From: JBDTSW01 sp051004675
GTDB lineage: Bacteria > Actinomycetota > Thermoleophilia > Solirubrobacterales > 70-9
Direction of reading: 5' to 3'
Assembly: GCA_051004675.1 (NCBI GenBank)
Contig: JBPCKC010000025.1
Location: 1 to 64,000 of the forward strand
Length of the DNA stretch: 64,000 nucleotides
Of this stretch, positions 1 to 8,638 are shown in pieces. A program made the position numbers and the translations under genes. The notes below the pieces were generated by a model, which was given only the letters and a program-made list of their open reading frames with translations, had not been told where the DNA came from and did not search any database. Numbering within the stretch: position 1 is the stretch's first letter; each line of letters begins with the position of its first letter.

Positions 1-2
1 AC

Positions 3-1565
3 CCTCGCCGCGAGAGCTACGCCGGCTGGGACGACTCCGCGAATCGCCAGCGGCTGTTGAACGCCGCCGTCGAGGCCGGAGCGGGATGGGTCCTTTACCT
101 GGACGCCGACGAGCGCATCGACGCCGACGACGCCGCGGCCCTGCGGGAGTTCGTGGAGCGCGCGGCCGACCCGATCCTGGCTTACGGCTTCCGCGTCTTT
201 CGGATGCTCGAGGATCAGCGCCACTACGACAGGGCCGAGCTTTGGGTTTACCGGCTATTCGACGCCGGCACCGGCCAGACGCTGCCCCTAGGGCGCCTGC
301 ACCTGGTGCCCGTGCCCGACGAGATTCCGCGCGAGCGCTGGCGCAAGACCACGATCCGGATCCAGCACCTCTCGAGCCTCACCGCCGACCGGCGCCAGGC
401 CCGGCTCGCCAAGTATCGAGAGGCCGACCCGGACCGCAGATGGCAGCGGGACTACAGCTCGCTGGTGGAGGTGGGGCGCCCGCGCGGTTGGGCACAGCGG
501 CCGAAGGGGCTCCCGGTCCTCGCCGACCCGCTCGAACGGGGCGCCGGGGCGGAGCTCGACCTCGCCGAGCTCGATCCGGGCGCGCCCGTGCTCTCCGCGA
601 TCGTGATCGCACGAAACAACGCGGACACCATCGAGCGCACGGTGGCGGCGGTCGAGGCGCAGGAGGTGGAGCTTCCGTTCGAGGTCATCGTCGCCGCCAG
701 CGGAAACGACGGGACCGCCGACCTGGTTCGAAGCCGTTTCCCGGGGGTGAGCGTCGTGGACGTGGCTGAGCCGGGGCTCCCCGGGGCGGCCCGCAACGCG
801 GGCCTCGCCGTTGCCAGGGGGGAGTACGTGTCGTTTCCGGGGTCGCACGTCGAGCTCCCGCCCGGGAGCCTCGCCGCACGGATCGCCGCCCACGAACGCG
901 GCTTCTCGATGGTGACCGGCTCGGTCAGGAACGGGAACCCGACCCGTGCCGGGTGGGCGGCGTACTTCCTCGACCATGCGGGCTCGTTGCCGGGCCGGCC
1001 ATCCGGCGAGCTCGACGCGACCCCGGCGCACTGCTCGTACACCCGCGAGGCGCTGCTGGAGGTCGGGGGCTTTCCCGAGGACATGCGCGCCGGCGAGGAC
1101 ACCGTCGTCAACCGCGAGCTCTGGCGCCGCGGGCACCGCGCCTACCGGGCAGCGGCGATCGAGCTCACCCACCGCAACCGGTCGAGCACCGCGTGGCGCC
1201 TCGCTCGCCACCACTTCGTGCGGGGCCGCGCCTTCGGGCGCATACTGCTTGGCAACTACCCGGGCGGCAGCCCGCGCGGGCGCCGGGGCATCCTCTCCTT
1301 CCTCGTCGGCTATCCGCGCTGGCGCGTGCGCAACACCGACCGGCGCGTCCACGAGTGGGGCGGGGAGCTCCGGGCGCAGTACGCGCGCTCCCGCAGGCTC
1401 GTGATCCTGGGCGCGCTCGCCGCAGGCGCCGGCGCCTGCTTCGAGGTGCTGCTGCCCCGGCGCGGGCGAGGCGGATCCGCCGGGCGGCCCGCATCGGCGC
1501 CCCCCGTCGAGGCGACTCGTGGGCTTCACCGGCCCCCGTCCGTGGCCGCTAACGGTCATCACTGA
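3..1565 (+). CDS. Glycosyltransferase with two GT2 domains, 5' truncated by window edge
   Basis: The reading frame is open from base 3, so the true start lies outside the window; a TTG at 57 is internal. The first visible part is the end of a GT2 domain (LDADERIDADD). A second GT2 domain starts near VLSAIVIARNNADTIERTV and includes the usual GARNAG-like segment (PGAARNAGLAVARGEYVSF) and a later GFPEDMRAGEDTVVNREL acceptor-side motif. It probably transfers sugars to a cell-surface glycan at the cytoplasmic membrane. In the second domain the position where a DxD metal motif is expected reads FPGSHVEL, so that copy may be non-metal-dependent or inactive. The tail is basic and followed by a low-complexity end. 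The sugar donor cannot be told from sequence. Confidence 0.85.
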   Translation, partial: PRRESYAGWDDSANRQRLLNAAVEAGAGWVLYLDADERIDADDAAALREFVERAADPILAYGFRVFRMLEDQRHYDRAELWVYRLFDAGTGQTLPLGRLHLVPVPDEIPRERWRKTTIRIQHLSSLTADRRQARLAKYREADPDRRWQRDYSSLVEVGRPRGWAQRPKGLPVLADPLERGAGAELDLAELDPGAPVLSAIVIARNNADTIERTVAAVEAQEVELPFEVIVAASGNDGTADLVRSRFPGVSVVDVAEPGLPGAARNAGLAVARGEYVSFPGSHVELPPGSLAARIAAHERGFSMVTGSVRNGNPTRAGWAAYFLDHAGSLPGRPSGELDATPAHCSYTREALLEVGGFPEDMRAGEDTVVNRELWRRGHRAYRAAAIELTHRNRSSTAWRLARHHFVRGRAFGRILLGNYPGGSPRGRRGILSFLVGYPRWRVRNTDRRVHEWGGELRAQYARSRRLVILGALAAGAGACFEVLLPRRGRGGSAGRPASAPPVEATRGLHRPPSVAANGHH

Positions 1566-1622
1566 TACCCCCTAGAAGAACTTCAGATGGGCACCCGGCT
1601 GCTCGGGCCCTACCCTCGACCC

Positions 1623-2561
1623 ATGGGCCGCCGCTCATGGACGCTTCTCGTCGTGCTCGGGGCGATCTGGGGCGCGAGCTACCTCTTCATGAAGGTCGCG
1701 CTCGACGACATGTCGCCGGGCATGATCGCCTGGACGCGGGTCGCGCTCGCGTCGCTCGTACTCGTCGCTATCGCCGGGGCCCGGGGCGCCCTGCGCGGCC
1801 ACGGCTCGCGCTGGGGGATGCTCCTCCTGCTCGGAGCGGTCCAGGCGGCCGGGCCGTTCTTTTTGATCGCGGCAGGCCAGCAGGAGGTGCCGTCGGCGCT
1901 CGCTGGGATCCTCGTCACCGCCGCCCCGCTGTGGACGGCGCTCCTAGCCATCCGCTACGACCAGGAGGAGCGGTCCTCCGGCCTGCGACTGGTCGGGGTG
2001 CTGCTGGGCTTCCTCGGGGTGGTCGTGCTCCTGGGCGTCGACCTGGGCGGGGACGAAAAGGAGCTCATCGGCGGGCTCGCGATCGTGCTCGCGGCGCTCG
2101 GCTACGCGGTCGGTGGGCTGATCCTGAAGCTCCGGCTCTCAGAGGTGCCGCCTCTGGGTGTCGCGACGTGGGTCATGGTGGCCAGCACGGGGCTGCTCCT
2201 GCCCGCCGCAGTGCTCTCGATCCCGAGCGAGGTCCCGGGGGTGGCCCCGCTGCTGAGCGTCGTCGCGCTCGGCGCGGTCGGTACGGGGATCGCCTTCGTG
2301 ATCTTCTACTCGCTGATCGCGACCGTCGGACCGGCGCGCACCTTCATCGTCACCTATCTGGCCCCTGCGTTCGCGATCGTCTACGGCGCAACGCTGCTGG
2401 ACGAGGCGATCACGGCCGCCACGATCACCGGCCTTACGCTGATCCTCGCGGGCTCATGGCTCGGCGCCGAGGGACGCCTGCCGTGGCGCCCTCGCCCCGC
2501 CGGCCGCGACCGTGAGCCGGCGCTCACGCCTCCCGAGGCACCGATCCGCGACTACTCGTAG
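1623..2561 (+). CDS. EamA/DMT-family transporter
   Basis: A 312-residue protein with about ten hydrophobic segments arranged as two EamA halves, the first beginning WTLLVVLGAIWGASYLFMKVAL, which is the usual family N-terminus. It should be an inner-membrane exporter or permease for small metabolites; the substrate is unknown. I chose ATG 1623 because TACCCT at 1611-1616 sits 6 nt upstream, which fits a leaderless transcript, and because the family starts here; an upstream ATG at 1587 would add 12 residues before that -10 box. The last 10 bp overlap the convergent secreted-protein gene. Confidence 0.88.
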   Translation: MGRRSWTLLVVLGAIWGASYLFMKVALDDMSPGMIAWTRVALASLVLVAIAGARGALRGHGSRWGMLLLLGAVQAAGPFFLIAAGQQEVPSALAGILVTAAPLWTALLAIRYDQEERSSGLRLVGVLLGFLGVVVLLGVDLGGDEKELIGGLAIVLAALGYAVGGLILKLRLSEVPPLGVATWVMVASTGLLLPAAVLSIPSEVPGVAPLLSVVALGAVGTGIAFVIFYSLIATVGPARTFIVTYLAPAFAIVYGATLLDEAITAATITGLTLILAGSWLGAEGRLPWRPRPAGRDREPALTPPEAPIRDYS

Positions 2562-3166
2562 ATCGCCTGCACGAGCATCGTGCAGTTCTCGTCCGCGTCG
2601 TTTGTTTGGAACGGCCCACCGACCGCCGGCGGGGGCTGGAAGACCAGCTGCCGCTCGCTGCCGCTCGAGCACGTCTGGGCCGAGAACTCGCGCGCCCTTA
2701 CGGCGATGTACTCGTTCTTCTTGACCGTGACGTCGACGTTGAAGGTCTGGATCGCATATCCGGCGCCGCGCTTGCTCAGCGACGCGTCGTACTCGATCTT
2801 GCCCCCAGAGCGAGTGATCCTGCCCTGCCCGGTGCCCTGCCCGGCGTCAAGGTTCCTCAGCCGGCCGAGCTGGAACGTGAACTGCCCCGACTGCTGGGCG
2901 ATCAGCTTCAGCTTGTCGATCGTCCCATCCCTCGGGGCCTTGGAGTTGCCGTTGATCGGGCCGGCCTCGTTGAAGTTGTAGGCGATGCGCGTACACGGCT
3001 CCGTGCCGTCGAGTGCCGGGCTGGTCTGCCCGCAGTCCTGGGCCGCGTTCTGGGGCTGAGGCCCGCCCGCGAGGTCGGCGCCGAATTTGGCTGCAGCGTG
3101 GGCCGAGGCCGGTACGAGCGCGAGCGTGGTGGCTGCGAGCGCGGTCAGGACGGTGCCGTGTGTCAT
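2552..3166 (-). CDS. Secreted protein of unknown function
   Basis: A 204-residue protein with an N-terminal signal peptide (hydrophobic stretch then ASAHAAA, cleavage likely after about residue 25). Four cysteines in two pairs suggest disulfides outside the cell. I do not recognise a domain; the mature part is rich in Gly, Gln and Thr and reads like a beta-rich extracellular domain. The start is supported by an AGGGGG ribosome site 5-6 nt upstream. It is convergent with the EamA gene and upstream of nothing obvious, so context gives no function. Confidence 0.8.
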   Translation of the reverse strand: MTHGTVLTALAATTLALVPASAHAAAKFGADLAGGPQPQNAAQDCGQTSPALDGTEPCTRIAYNFNEAGPINGNSKAPRDGTIDKLKLIAQQSGQFTFQLGRLRNLDAGQGTGQGRITRSGGKIEYDASLSKRGAGYAIQTFNVDVTVKKNEYIAVRAREFSAQTCSSGSERQLVFQPPPAVGGPFQTNDADENCTMLVQAIYE

Positions 3167-3199
3167 CTAATCCCCCTGTCGGTTATCTGCCGGGCGAGC

Positions 3200-4348
3200 C
3201 TACTCCTCCGCGGCCTGTCGCATGAGCGGGGCAACGTCGTAGCGCTCGTTCCCGGTAGCGGCGCGGAGATCGTCGAGGACCTCGACCAGCCGGCGAGCGC
3301 CCAGGTCTTCGATCCACTCGAAGGGCCCCCGGGGGTGGTTGAGCGCCAGGCGCATGGCTGCGTCGATGTCCTCGGGCGTCGCCACCCCCTCGCCGGCCGC
3401 GAACGAGGCCTCGTTGGCGAGTTGGGCGACTACCCGCTCCAGCACCTCCCGCCGGCGCTCGCCGGGAAGCGGCTCCGGCTCCTCGCGGGCGGCGTCCTCC
3501 CCGTAGGCGTAGAAGCCACGGCCGCTCTTGCGGCCCAGGCGCCCCGCGGCCACCAACTCCTCCTGAATCGGGTGCGGCTGCCAGCGCGCGATCGGGCGCT
3601 GGCGATGGAACGAGCGCGCGACCTCGAGGTTGACGTCGATCCCGATCAGGTCCATCAGCTCGAAGGGCCCCATGCGGTAGCCGCCCTCGGTGCGCATGAC
3701 CGCGTCGATCTGCGCCGCCTCCGCGCCGCCCTCGCCCAGGATGCGCAGCGACTCGAGGGCGTAGGGGCGGTTGCAGCGGTTGACGATGAAGCCCGGCGAG
3801 TCCGTGCAGCGCACCGGCTCGCGGCCCATCGCCCGCGCCACCTCCTCGACGGCGTCGAGCGGTCCCGCCGCCGAGTCGGAGGTCGCGACGACCTCGACCA
3901 GCTTCATCAGCGCCGGCGGGTTGAAGAAGTGCATCCCGCAGATGCGCTCGCGGCCGGGGAGCCCGGCGGCGATGTCGGAGACCGCAAGCGAGGAGGTGTT
4001 CGTCGCCAGCACCGTCTCGGGTCCACAGATCTCGGCCAGTCGGGCGAACAGCTCACGCTTGAGCGACAGGTCCTCCGGACACGCTTCGACCACCAGCTCG
4101 CAGCCGGCCATCTCCTCCAATCTCGAAAGCGCGACGACGCGCCCGGCGGCGGCCTCGGCGTCCCGTGGGTCCCAGCGCCCCCGCTGGGCCCCCTTGGCGA
4201 GCTGCTCGCGCAGTCGCTGGATGCCGCGCTCGAGCGCCTCGGGCTGCGGGTCGTGCAGGCGCGTCTCGAACCCGCCGAGGGCCGCCACCTGGGCGATCCC
4301 GGCGCCCATCGTCCCGGCGCCGGCGACGCCGATGCGAGCGATCGGCAT
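3200..4348 (-). CDS. 3-hydroxyacyl-CoA dehydrogenase (3-hydroxybutyryl-CoA type)
   Basis: A 382-residue NAD-dependent enzyme that oxidises L-3-hydroxyacyl-CoA to 3-ketoacyl-CoA. The Rossmann loop GVAGAGTMGAGIAQVAALGG is at residues 6-25, followed by the HFFNPPALMKLVEVV and SPGFIVNR motifs of the family and two C-terminal helical domains. It is the third gene of a tight operon: acyl-CoA dehydrogenase, enoyl-CoA hydratase (3-nt gap), then this gene, which is the reaction order of beta-oxidation. The length is about 90 residues longer than minimal hydroxybutyryl-CoA dehydrogenases because the second C-terminal domain is duplicated. Confidence 0.93.
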   Translation of the reverse strand: MPIARIGVAGAGTMGAGIAQVAALGGFETRLHDPQPEALERGIQRLREQLAKGAQRGRWDPRDAEAAAGRVVALSRLEEMAGCELVVEACPEDLSLKRELFARLAEICGPETVLATNTSSLAVSDIAAGLPGRERICGMHFFNPPALMKLVEVVATSDSAAGPLDAVEEVARAMGREPVRCTDSPGFIVNRCNRPYALESLRILGEGGAEAAQIDAVMRTEGGYRMGPFELMDLIGIDVNLEVARSFHRQRPIARWQPHPIQEELVAAGRLGRKSGRGFYAYGEDAAREEPEPLPGERRREVLERVVAQLANEASFAAGEGVATPEDIDAAMRLALNHPRGPFEWIEDLGARRLVEVLDDLRAATGNERYDVAPLMRQAAEE

Positions 4349-4351
4349 CGC

Positions 4352-5122
4352 CTACCGCCCGCGGAAGGAGGGCTTGCGCTTCTCGAGAAACGCTGTGGTG
4401 CCCTCAACCCGGTCCTCGCTGGCCATCGCCAGCTCGTAGAGGCGGCGCTCGTACTCCAGCCCGCCCGCCATCGCGGTCTCCTCGGCGGCCAGCACCGCCT
4501 GCTTGCCCAGTCGGGCCGCAAGCGGGGCCTGCTTCGCGATCCGCCGGGCGAGCTCCATCGCCTCATCGAGCCAGACGCCCTTCTTGGTGACCAGGTTGAC
4601 GAGGCCGAGGCGCTCCGCCTCGGCGGCGTCGAAGTGGCGGCCCGTCAGCACCAGCTCCATCGCCCGCTGCTTACCCACGACCCGCGCGAGGCGCTGGGTG
4701 CCGCCGCCCCCGGGGATGATCCCGAGCGTTATCTCCGGCTGGCCGAACCTCGCGGTCTCCGAGGCCACGATCAGATCGCACAGGAGCGCGAGCTCGCAGC
4801 CGCCGCCCAGCGCCCAGCCCGAGACCGCGGCCACCAGCGGCGTGCGGGCGCCTGCGACCCGCCGCCAGAACTCCGCGGCGGGATGGAACAGGGCCTCGTG
4901 GAATGAGCGCTCGGACAGCGAGCGGATATCGGCCCCGGCGGCGAAGGCCTCGTCGCTGCCCGCGATCACGATCGCGCGGATCTCCGCATCGGCGTCTGCC
5001 GCGTCGATCGCGGCGCCCAGCTCGGCCATCATCTCGGGCGAGAGGGCGTTGCGGGCGTCGGGGCGGTTGAGGCGAAGCAGGGCAACGCCGTCGCTCGCGG
5101 ACGTTTCGACCAGCCCGGCCAC
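4352..5122 (-). CDS. Enoyl-CoA hydratase/isomerase
   Basis: A 256-residue crotonase-family protein, the usual length. It hydrates trans-2-enoyl-CoA between the dehydrogenase steps encoded on either side. Visible motifs are the oxyanion-hole segment AFAAGADIRSL and GWALGGGCELALLCDLI, with the catalytic Glu-bearing region following (FGQPEITLGIIPGGGGTQRL). GTG 5122 was chosen because it lies 2 nt after the stop of the acyl-CoA dehydrogenase gene and gives a standard N-terminus; a longer frame upstream is antisense noise. Translational coupling within the operon is likely. Confidence 0.93.
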   Translation of the reverse strand: MAGLVETSASDGVALLRLNRPDARNALSPEMMAELGAAIDAADADAEIRAIVIAGSDEAFAAGADIRSLSERSFHEALFHPAAEFWRRVAGARTPLVAAVSGWALGGGCELALLCDLIVASETARFGQPEITLGIIPGGGGTQRLARVVGKQRAMELVLTGRHFDAAEAERLGLVNLVTKKGVWLDEAMELARRIAKQAPLAARLGKQAVLAAEETAMAGGLEYERRLYELAMASEDRVEGTTAFLEKRKPSFRGR

Positions 5123-5124
5123 CG

Positions 5125-6291
5125 CTAGTCGGCCTTCAGGGGGGTCATCGCGTCGATGCCGGTGGCGTCGCGGGCGATGATCAGCTTCTGGATCTGCGAT
5201 GTGCCCTCGTAAAGAGTGGTCACGCGCGCGTCGCGTAGATACCGCTCCACGGGGTGATCGTCCACGTAGCCCGAGCCTCCGTGGACCTGGATCGCGAGGT
5301 TCGCGCACTCCACCGCGGACTCGCTCGCGTAGAGCTTGGCCACCGAGGTCTCGACGGTGTTGGGCTCGCCGGCGTCCTTCAGTTCGCCGGCGCGGCGCAC
5401 GAGCAGCCTGGCGGCGTCGCGGCGGACGATCATGTCGGCGATCATCGCCTGGACGAGCTGGAACGAGGCGATGGGCACGCCGAACTGCTTGCGCTCGGTC
5501 GAGTAGGCGACAGAGGCGTCCACGCAGCCCTGGCAGATCCCCACGGACCCGGCCGCGACCGAGTAGCGCCCCGAGTCCAGTGCGGACATCGCGACCTTGA
5601 AGCCGTCACCGACCTCGCCGAGCAGCGCGTCGTCGCCCACCTCGACGTCGTCGAAGGAGAGCGACGCCGTGTCCGAGGCCCGAAGCCCGAGCTTGCCGTG
5701 GACCTCCTGGGCGGCGAACCCGTCGGTCTCGGTCGGCACGAGGAAGCACGCCATGCCACGGTGTCCCTGCTCGGGGTCCGTCTGCGCGAACACCAGCGCG
5801 ACCTCGGCGACGTTGCCGAGGGAGATCCACATCTTCTGGCCGTTGATTCGCCAGCCGCCGTCCACCTTCTCGGCGCGGGTGCGCACGGCGGCGGCGTCCG
5901 AGCCGGTGTCGGGCTCGGTCAGCCCGAAGCACCCGAACGCCTCGCCCGAGCACAGCGGGGGGAGCCAGCGCTGCTTTTGCTCCTCGCTGCCCCACCGCTC
6001 GATCGAGCCGCAGACCAGCGAGGTCTGGACGGAGACGACCGTGCGCTGCGCCGAGTCTCCTCGGCCCACCTCCTCGACGATCAGCCCGTAGGAGACGTAG
6101 TCGAGCCCGCGCCCTCCGTACTCCTCGGCGACGGGGGCGCCCAGGTAGCCCATCTCGCCGAGCCGGCGCGCGAGACCGGCGTCGAAGCGTGCGGCGCGGT
6201 CGCTGTCGCGCGCCTTGGGGAAGACCTCGTTGTCGACGAAGTCGCGCGCGGTCTCGGCGATCAGCTTCTGCTCGTCGGTGAGCTCGAACAC
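5125..6291 (-). CDS. Acyl-CoA dehydrogenase
   Basis: A 388-residue FAD enzyme that introduces the trans-2 double bond into acyl-CoA, first gene of the beta-oxidation operon. Family motifs seen: FGLTEPDTGSDAAAVRT, WISLGNVAEVALVFAQT, GSGYVDDHPVERYLRDARV and YEGTSQIQKLIIARD; the catalytic base Glu is expected in YEGTSQ. GTG 6291 was chosen over an upstream ATG at 6330 because the protein then starts FELTDEQKLI as in the family, and a TAGGCT box at 6299-6304 lies 7 nt upstream, which fits leaderless initiation. The chain-length preference is not visible. Confidence 0.94.
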   Translation of the reverse strand: MFELTDEQKLIAETARDFVDNEVFPKARDSDRAARFDAGLARRLGEMGYLGAPVAEEYGGRGLDYVSYGLIVEEVGRGDSAQRTVVSVQTSLVCGSIERWGSEEQKQRWLPPLCSGEAFGCFGLTEPDTGSDAAAVRTRAEKVDGGWRINGQKMWISLGNVAEVALVFAQTDPEQGHRGMACFLVPTETDGFAAQEVHGKLGLRASDTASLSFDDVEVGDDALLGEVGDGFKVAMSALDSGRYSVAAGSVGICQGCVDASVAYSTERKQFGVPIASFQLVQAMIADMIVRRDAARLLVRRAGELKDAGEPNTVETSVAKLYASESAVECANLAIQVHGGSGYVDDHPVERYLRDARVTTLYEGTSQIQKLIIARDATGIDAMTPLKAD

Positions 6292-6373
6292 GCCGGAAAG
6301 CCTACGCGTCGAGTGTCCTGTCCTGTCCACCCGATGCGGGGAGGCGGCAGGACGCTCGACGCCGGGCGGCCCG

Positions 6374-7159
6374 TCAGTCGAGGGCGGCGGCGACGGCGGC
6401 GTCGAAGGCCTCGCGGGCCTGCGCCGTTCGCGCGCCGCCCTGCTCGAGCTCGTGCTCGTCCACTCTCGTCACGGGCTGGACCTCGCGAACGGTCGAGGCG
6501 AGGAAGGCCTCGGACGCCGCGAGGAGGTCCTCCAGCGGATAGGCGCCCTCCTCGACGTCGAGCGCCTCGACGATGCGCCTGCGCGTGATCGAGTCGAGGA
6601 TTCCCGCGTCGAGGGCGGGCGTTCGCAGCCGCCCGCCGTCGCCGGCCCAGAAGATGGTCGACGTGGGCGCCTCGAGGACGATGCCGTCCGGGCGCACGAG
6701 CAGCGCCTCGTCGCCGCCGCGCGCCTGCCCCAGCCTGGTGGCCTGCATGTTCGCGCCGTAGGAGAGCGACTTGACCCCGGTGAGGATGATCGTCGGGGAG
6801 TAGGAGACCGTGGCGAGCGCGACGGTCGCGCCCTTGTCGGGCAGCGTCTCGGTCGCGGCGATTCGCCGGCCGCCCCGGGTGATGATGAGCCGGAGCTGGG
6901 CGTCGCCGTCGCCGAACTCCTCGAGCAGGGCTTCGACCTCGCGCTCCAGGGCCGCTCGCTCGACGGGCAGCTCGATCGCCGAGGCGGAGCGCTCGAGGCG
7001 GTCGTAATGCTCCGTGAGGGCGTAAGGCCTGCCGGCGTAGAGGCGGATCACCTCGAACACCCCGTCGCCGCGATACAGGCCGTCGTCGGCCAGAGCAATC
7101 ATGGCCTCGGCGGTCGGCGTGATCGTGCCATCGACGCTGGCCAGCTCCCGAGCCCTCAT
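6374..7159 (-). CDS. Class IV PLP aminotransferase / 4-amino-4-deoxychorismate lyase
   Basis: A 261-residue fold-type IV PLP enzyme. The N-terminal DDGLYRGDGVFEVIRLY motif, the lysine in GVKSLSYGANM expected to bind PLP, and the C-terminal EAPTSTIFW and ILDSITRRRI segments are typical of branched-chain aminotransferases, D-amino acid transaminases and PabC. Size and loops resemble PabC-like lyases, but I cannot separate these from sequence alone. It is monocistronic: a TAGCCT box at 7167-7172 sits 7 nt upstream of the ATG and indicates a leaderless transcript. Confidence 0.85.
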   Translation of the reverse strand: MRARELASVDGTITPTAEAMIALADDGLYRGDGVFEVIRLYAGRPYALTEHYDRLERSASAIELPVERAALEREVEALLEEFGDGDAQLRLIITRGGRRIAATETLPDKGATVALATVSYSPTIILTGVKSLSYGANMQATRLGQARGGDEALLVRPDGIVLEAPTSTIFWAGDGGRLRTPALDAGILDSITRRRIVEALDVEEGAYPLEDLLAASEAFLASTVREVQPVTRVDEHELEQGGARTAQAREAFDAAVAAALD

Positions 7160-7258
7160 CCAGATGAGGCTATCCCACCCCGTCTACGAAGCGGTGGAGG
7201 TTTGCGTGAGTTCAAGCGAGCCGCGCCCGCGACGTCGCGCGGGCTCTAAGGTGGGCGC

Positions 7259-7636
7259 GTGGAGTTCATCCTCGTCTCAAGCGGAATGGTCGCCGTGGTC
7301 GTTTTCGTGCTCGTCCTGCTCGGGCGCGCCTACCCCGGCAGCGGCGCCGACCTCGTCGACTGGAAGCCCACTCGCTCCTACGAGGACGAGGCGCAGCTCG
7401 AGCTCGACGACGTGGCGCAGATGATGAAGGCGCAGAACGAGATGCGCCGCCGTCGCGGGCGCACCGAGATGACCCCCGAGGACCTGGACCGGATGGTCGC
7501 CGAGGACGAGGCGGTCAGGGCGCGGGCGCACCCGGCGCTGACCGAAGAGGAGCCCGACCTGGCAGGACCGGGGTCAGATCCCGACGCACCTCGGGGCTCC
7601 GGCCCGCCGCTGACCTCGGGGCCTGACCCCACATAG
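7259..7636 (+). CDS. Small membrane-anchored protein of unknown function
   Basis: A 125-residue protein with one N-terminal transmembrane helix (residues 2-22) and a charged, mostly helical cytoplasmic tail (QLELDDVAQMMKAQNEMRRRR). No known domain is recognised. The start is GTG with TAAGGT at 7247-7252, 6 nt upstream. The C-terminal 23 residues (GPGSDPDAPRG... to the stop) are encoded by a GGGGTCAGA/CCTGACCCC repeat element, so the original C-terminus may have been shorter or different. The next gene begins 11 nt downstream and may be co-transcribed. Confidence 0.75.
   Translation: MEFILVSSGMVAVVVFVLVLLGRAYPGSGADLVDWKPTRSYEDEAQLELDDVAQMMKAQNEMRRRRGRTEMTPEDLDRMVAEDEAVRARAHPALTEEEPDLAGPGSDPDAPRGSGPPLTSGPDPT
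7570..7630. repeat. GGGGTCAGA ... CCTGACCCC inverted-repeat element, copy 1
   Basis: Starts GGGGTCAGATCCC and ends GGGGCCTGACCCC, bounded by 9-bp near-inverted ends. It forms the 3' end of the small membrane-protein gene and is read in the GSDP frame. Related copies lie at 9090, 36785 and 59068. Confidence 0.75.
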
Positions 7637-7647
7637 GGCGCTAGCCG

Positions 7648-8142
7648 GTGGCGCGTGCCCTGATCGTCGGCTGCGGCTGCCGTGGGCGCGAGCTTGGGGC
7701 GGCGTTGCTCGCCGGCGGCTGGCAGGTACGCGGGACCACGCGACGCTCGGGGGCGCTGGCGGAGATCGAGGCCGCGGGCATCGAGGCGATCGTCGCCGAC
7801 CCGCTTCAGGTCGGGACGGTGTTCGACCACATAGAGGGCGTGGGGATCGTGTACTGGCTGATGGGGTCGGCCGCCGGCGAGGACGCCGACGTCGCGGCCG
7901 TCAACGGTGCACGGCTGGCGACGCTGCTCGAGAAGCTGGTGGACACGCCCGTGCGAGGGCTCGTCTACGAGGCGCGTGGGAGCGCGGCCGCCGCCGCGCT
8001 GGCCGAGGGCACGCGCGTGACCCGGGAGGCGACCCGGCGCTGGCGCATCCCCGCCGAGATCGTCGCGGCCGATCCGGGGAGCCCGGGGGAGTGGCGCGAG
8101 GCGATGCTCGCCGCGGGCGAACGCGCGCTACTGCAGCGGTGA
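7648..8142 (+). CDS. NAD(P)-binding Rossmann protein, short
   Basis: A 164-residue protein starting with GTG. The N-terminus ALIVGCGCRGRELGAALLAGG is a dinucleotide-binding loop (GCGCRG), followed by TTRRS, as in NAD-dependent epimerase or reductase-like proteins. It is far shorter than a full epimerase (about 300 residues) and lacks a YxxxK, so it is probably a nucleotide-binding domain without its own catalytic half. The final 15 bp overlap the convergent membrane-protein gene. Function is unknown. Confidence 0.75.
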   Translation: MARALIVGCGCRGRELGAALLAGGWQVRGTTRRSGALAEIEAAGIEAIVADPLQVGTVFDHIEGVGIVYWLMGSAAGEDADVAAVNGARLATLLEKLVDTPVRGLVYEARGSAAAAALAEGTRVTREATRRWRIPAEIVAADPGSPGEWREAMLAAGERALLQR

Positions 8143-8562
8143 GGGCGGGGTCTGCGGCGCGTCCGGATTCGACCAGGGCGCCTCGTCCGGGTTCGACTCC
8201 GGCGGCTTGTCCAGCTCGCCCGCGAGGACGATGAAGCCGATCACGATCGCTGCGACGATCGCGAGCGCGCCGCCGTAGAGCGTCGCCTGCTTGCCGAAGC
8301 TGGCCCCGTAGCTTCCGCCCACGACCTCCCGGCGCTTTTCCAGCCCCATCGCGTCCACCGAGGACTGCTCGTGCCTGGCTAGGCGCTCCTCAGGGGGTTC
8401 AGTCTCGATCGTGGTGTTCGGACCGACCGACGGCGCGGGGGTGTCCGAGATGTCCTGCCGGCCCGAGGCGTCGTCGTCGCTCGGGTCGGTGTCGTCCTGC
8501 GCGCCCGCGTCGGCGTCGTCGTCGCTCGGGTCGGTGTCGTCCTGCGGCTTCTGCTCGTCCAT
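8128..8562 (-). CDS. Acidic membrane-anchored protein with duplicated Asp-rich segment
   Basis: A 144-residue protein. Residues 5-33 hold two near-identical acidic units (QDDTDPSDDDADAGA and QDDTDPSDDDASG), then a linker and a single transmembrane helix (ALAIVAAIVIGFIVLAG) with a short Pro-rich outside tail. No enzyme domain. ATG 8562 was chosen because TAATGT (8571-8576) lies 8 nt upstream; the ATG at 8574 overlaps that box. The acidic repeats could arise by slippage of a GTCGTCGTCGCTCGG-like tract. Function unknown. Confidence 0.75.
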   Translation of the reverse strand: MDEQKPQDDTDPSDDDADAGAQDDTDPSDDDASGRQDISDTPAPSVGPNTTIETEPPEERLARHEQSSVDAMGLEKRREVVGGSYGASFGKQATLYGGALAIVAAIVIGFIVLAGELDKPPESNPDEAPWSNPDAPQTPPSPLQ

Positions 8563-8638
8563 CGCGGGGAACATTACGCCCCCTGGGGGTCACTCCGCAA
8601 CCCGGAAGCGTCACGGCAGGGTGGGCCACGACGCCGCG

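Noticed and set aside
2606..4906. 766-aa plus-strand open frame
   Set aside because: It runs antisense to the 3-hydroxyacyl-CoA dehydrogenase, enoyl-CoA hydratase and secreted-protein genes, has composition typical of GC-rich shadow frames, and no domain.
8463..8560. Short tandem repeat as a regulatory array
   Set aside because: The near-identical GTCGTCGTCGCTCGGGTCGG-type units encode the acidic repeats of the membrane protein and need no further explanation.
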